DNA of 8,163 nucleotides. Origin: Porticoccaceae bacterium. GTDB taxonomy: Bacteria > Pseudomonadota > Gammaproteobacteria > Pseudomonadales > Porticoccaceae. Of this stretch, positions 7,224 to 8,163 are shown in pieces. A program made the translations under genes and the position numbers. Each line of letters starts with the position of its first letter. Positions within the stretch are counted from its first letter, which is position 1. The stretch is from positions 1 through 8,163 of the forward strand of contig JAUUYV010000059.1 of assembly GCA_030590275.1 (NCBI GenBank). The letters are read 5' to 3'. The notes beneath the pieces are model-generated. The model saw only the letters and a list, made by a program, of their open reading frames with translations, had not been told where the DNA came from and did no database searches.

Positions 7224-7529
7224 CTACCAACTTGCCTTAACCAGGCCAGGGACATCACCACGCATAGCGGCTTCCCTGAGTTTATTTCGACACAAACCGA
7301 ACTTGCGATACACACCGTGAGGGCGACCAGTAATCTGACAACGCCGACGCTGCCGCGTTGGGCTTGCGTCGCGAGGCAACTTCTGGAACTGTATCTGAGC
7401 CTCCCAGCGCTCATCGTCCGATGCATTCACATCACTAATAACCGCCTTAATCCGAGCGCGCTTTTCAGCAAATCTGGCTACGGTTTTAGCACGTTTTTTT
7501 TCGCGCTCGATCATTGATACTTTTGCCAT
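7224..7529 (-). CDS. rpsN: 30S ribosomal protein S14, long form
   Basis: S14 assembles late into the 30S head. The product has 101 residues, the long proteobacterial form (E. coli 101), with [20 protein letters not shown] at the start, [15 protein letters not shown] (about 31-45), [34 protein letters not shown] and the conserved end [15 protein letters not shown]. Zinc-type short S14 proteins have four Cys; by alignment from memory this protein keeps the first and third (Cys64, Cys80), with Thr67 and Lys83 in place of the others, so zinc binding is unlikely. E. coli keeps only the first. GAAGGA precedes the ATG in the 6-nt gap after rplE. Confidence 0.98.
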   Translation of the reverse strand: MAKVSMIEREKKRAKTVARFAEKRARIKAVISDVNASDDERWEAQIQFQKLPRDASPTRQRRRCQITGRPHGVYRKFGLCRNKLREAAMRGDVPGLVKASW

Positions 7530-7535
7530 TCCTTC

Positions 7536-8075
7536 TCAACCTTTCAAGGGAAAGTTAAACGCACGCAATAAAGCACGACCTTCATCGTCATTACTCGCCG
7601 TAGTCGTAATCGTAATATCGAGGCCGCGTAATTTATCAATTTTGTCGTAGTCTATTTCGGGAAAGATGATTTGCTCCGTCACTCCCATAGAAAAATTGCC
7701 TCGGCCGTCGAAAGACTTTGCGCTAATACCGCGAAAATCCCGGATTCTCGGAATAGCAATAGTAACCAGCCTCTCGAGAAATTCGTACATGCGCTCACTG
7801 CGCAAGGTCACTTTACAACCGACGGGCCAACCGTCGCGGATTTTAAACGCTGCAATAGACTTACGCGCCATGGTAACCACGGGTTTTTGCCCAGCACTCA
7901 CCGTTAAATCACTCACCGCACTCTCTAGCACTTTTTTATCCGTGACCGCCTCGCCCACTCCCATATTCAGAGTGACTTTTGTAATCTTGGGCACCTGCAT
8001 AACATTACCGAGACCCAATTCGTCTTTGAGCTTGCCGACAATTTCATTTTTGTAAACTTCCTGGAGCCTCGCCAT
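7536..8075 (-). CDS. rplE: 50S ribosomal protein L5
   Basis: L5 binds 5S rRNA together with L18, and contacts P-site tRNA and S13 across the subunit interface. The 179-residue product equals the E. coli length. It shows [19 protein letters not shown] (about 26-44), [20 protein letters not shown] (about 62-81), [41 protein letters not shown] sequence and [18 protein letters not shown] near the end. The ATG matches the family ([13 protein letters not shown]); AAGG lies 10 nt upstream and the gap to rplX is 14 nt. In E. coli this start is the S8 operator; no convincing equivalent was seen here. Confidence 0.98.
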   Translation of the reverse strand: MARLQEVYKNEIVGKLKDELGLGNVMQVPKITKVTLNMGVGEAVTDKKVLESAVSDLTVSAGQKPVVTMARKSIAAFKIRDGWPVGCKVTLRSERMYEFLERLVTIAIPRIRDFRGISAKSFDGRGNFSMGVTEQIIFPEIDYDKIDKLRGLDITITTTASNDDEGRALLRAFNFPLKG

Positions 8076-8089
8076 TTCTATCTAACCTT

Positions 8090-8163
8090 TCAACCGTCTA
8101 CGTTTTCGCCATTGGACTTGAATACGCGTATTTTTTTTCCATCATCGAGCAACTTAAAGCCGA
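8090..8163 (-). CDS. rplX: 50S ribosomal protein L24, C-terminal fragment (window edge)
   Basis: The last 23 residues of a protein whose 5' part lies beyond the window. They read GFKLLDDGKKIRVFKSNGEN followed by VDG and a TGA stop. This matches the L24 C-terminus (E. coli GFRFEDGKKVRFFKSNSET), and the place directly before rplE is that of rplX in the spc operon. L24 is an early assembly initiator of the 50S. The fragment is truncated by the window, not broken. Confidence 0.92.
   Translation of the reverse strand, partial: GFKLLDDGKKIRVFKSNGENVDG

Noticed and set aside
6551..7240. A 229-codon open frame on the plus strand across rplF-rpsH-rpsN
   Set aside because: It lies antisense to conserved ribosomal protein genes, spans gene borders, and its translation shows no family resemblance. 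It is a reading-frame shadow.
7666..8055. A 129-codon plus-strand open frame opposite rplE
   Set aside because: Fully antisense to L5, Ser/Thr/Leu-rich translation typical of antisense frames; no independent support.
8052..8101. S8-type translational operator at the rplX-rplE junction
   Set aside because: Only a long-range GTAGAC/GTTTAC pairing (8101-8096 with 8057-8052) across a 38-nt loop could be found. The bulged helix known from the E. coli spc mRNA is not evident, so I do not call it.

Overview
The window is an almost fully coding block on the minus strand. It holds the 3' part of the spc operon followed by the whole alpha operon, the core ribosomal protein/RNA polymerase alpha cluster. 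In transcription order (right to left) the genes are rplX (3' end only), rplE, rpsN, rpsH, rplF, rplR, rpsE, rpmD, rplO, secY, rpmJ, then rpsM, rpsK, rpsD, rpoA and rplQ. This is the same order as in Escherichia coli. Protein lengths are equal or nearly equal to the E. coli ones (L5 179, S14 101, S8 130, L6 177, L15 144, S13 118, S4 206, L36 38 residues). The long S14 form, the alpha C-terminal domain sequence and the SecY sequence point to a gammaproteobacterium. SecY looks closer to Pseudomonas and marine Cellvibrio/Saccharophagus-like relatives than to enterics, but that placement comes from remembered sequences, not a search.

Layout: 1-147 is non-coding and holds a 22-bp perfect inverted repeat acting as the operon-end terminator. 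148-3087 is the alpha operon (rplQ, rpoA, rpsD, rpsK, rpsM). 3088-3194 is the longest gap, a 107-nt leader with a plausible promoter and a foldable RNA element at the place where E. coli has P-alpha and the S4 translational operator. 3195-8163 is the spc segment (rpmJ, secY, rplO, rpmD, rpsE, rplR, rplF, rpsH, rpsN, rplE, end of rplX). Other gaps are mostly 1-43 nt; the exceptions are 69 nt (rpsE-rpmD) and 100 nt (rpoA-rplQ).

Together the genes supply 30S proteins (S4, S5, S8, S11, S13, S14), 50S proteins (L5, L6, L15, L17, L18, L24, L30, L36), the SecY protein-export channel and the RNA polymerase alpha subunit. Transcription, translation and secretion capacity are thus made from one transcript set. 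I saw no mobile element, CRISPR array, tRNA, rRNA or accessory gene, and no new biological system. The points worth a second look are regulatory or fine-scale: the alpha leader, the long symmetric terminator, adjacent GTG starts at rplO and secY, a half-retained zinc site in S14, and an acidic L17 tail.
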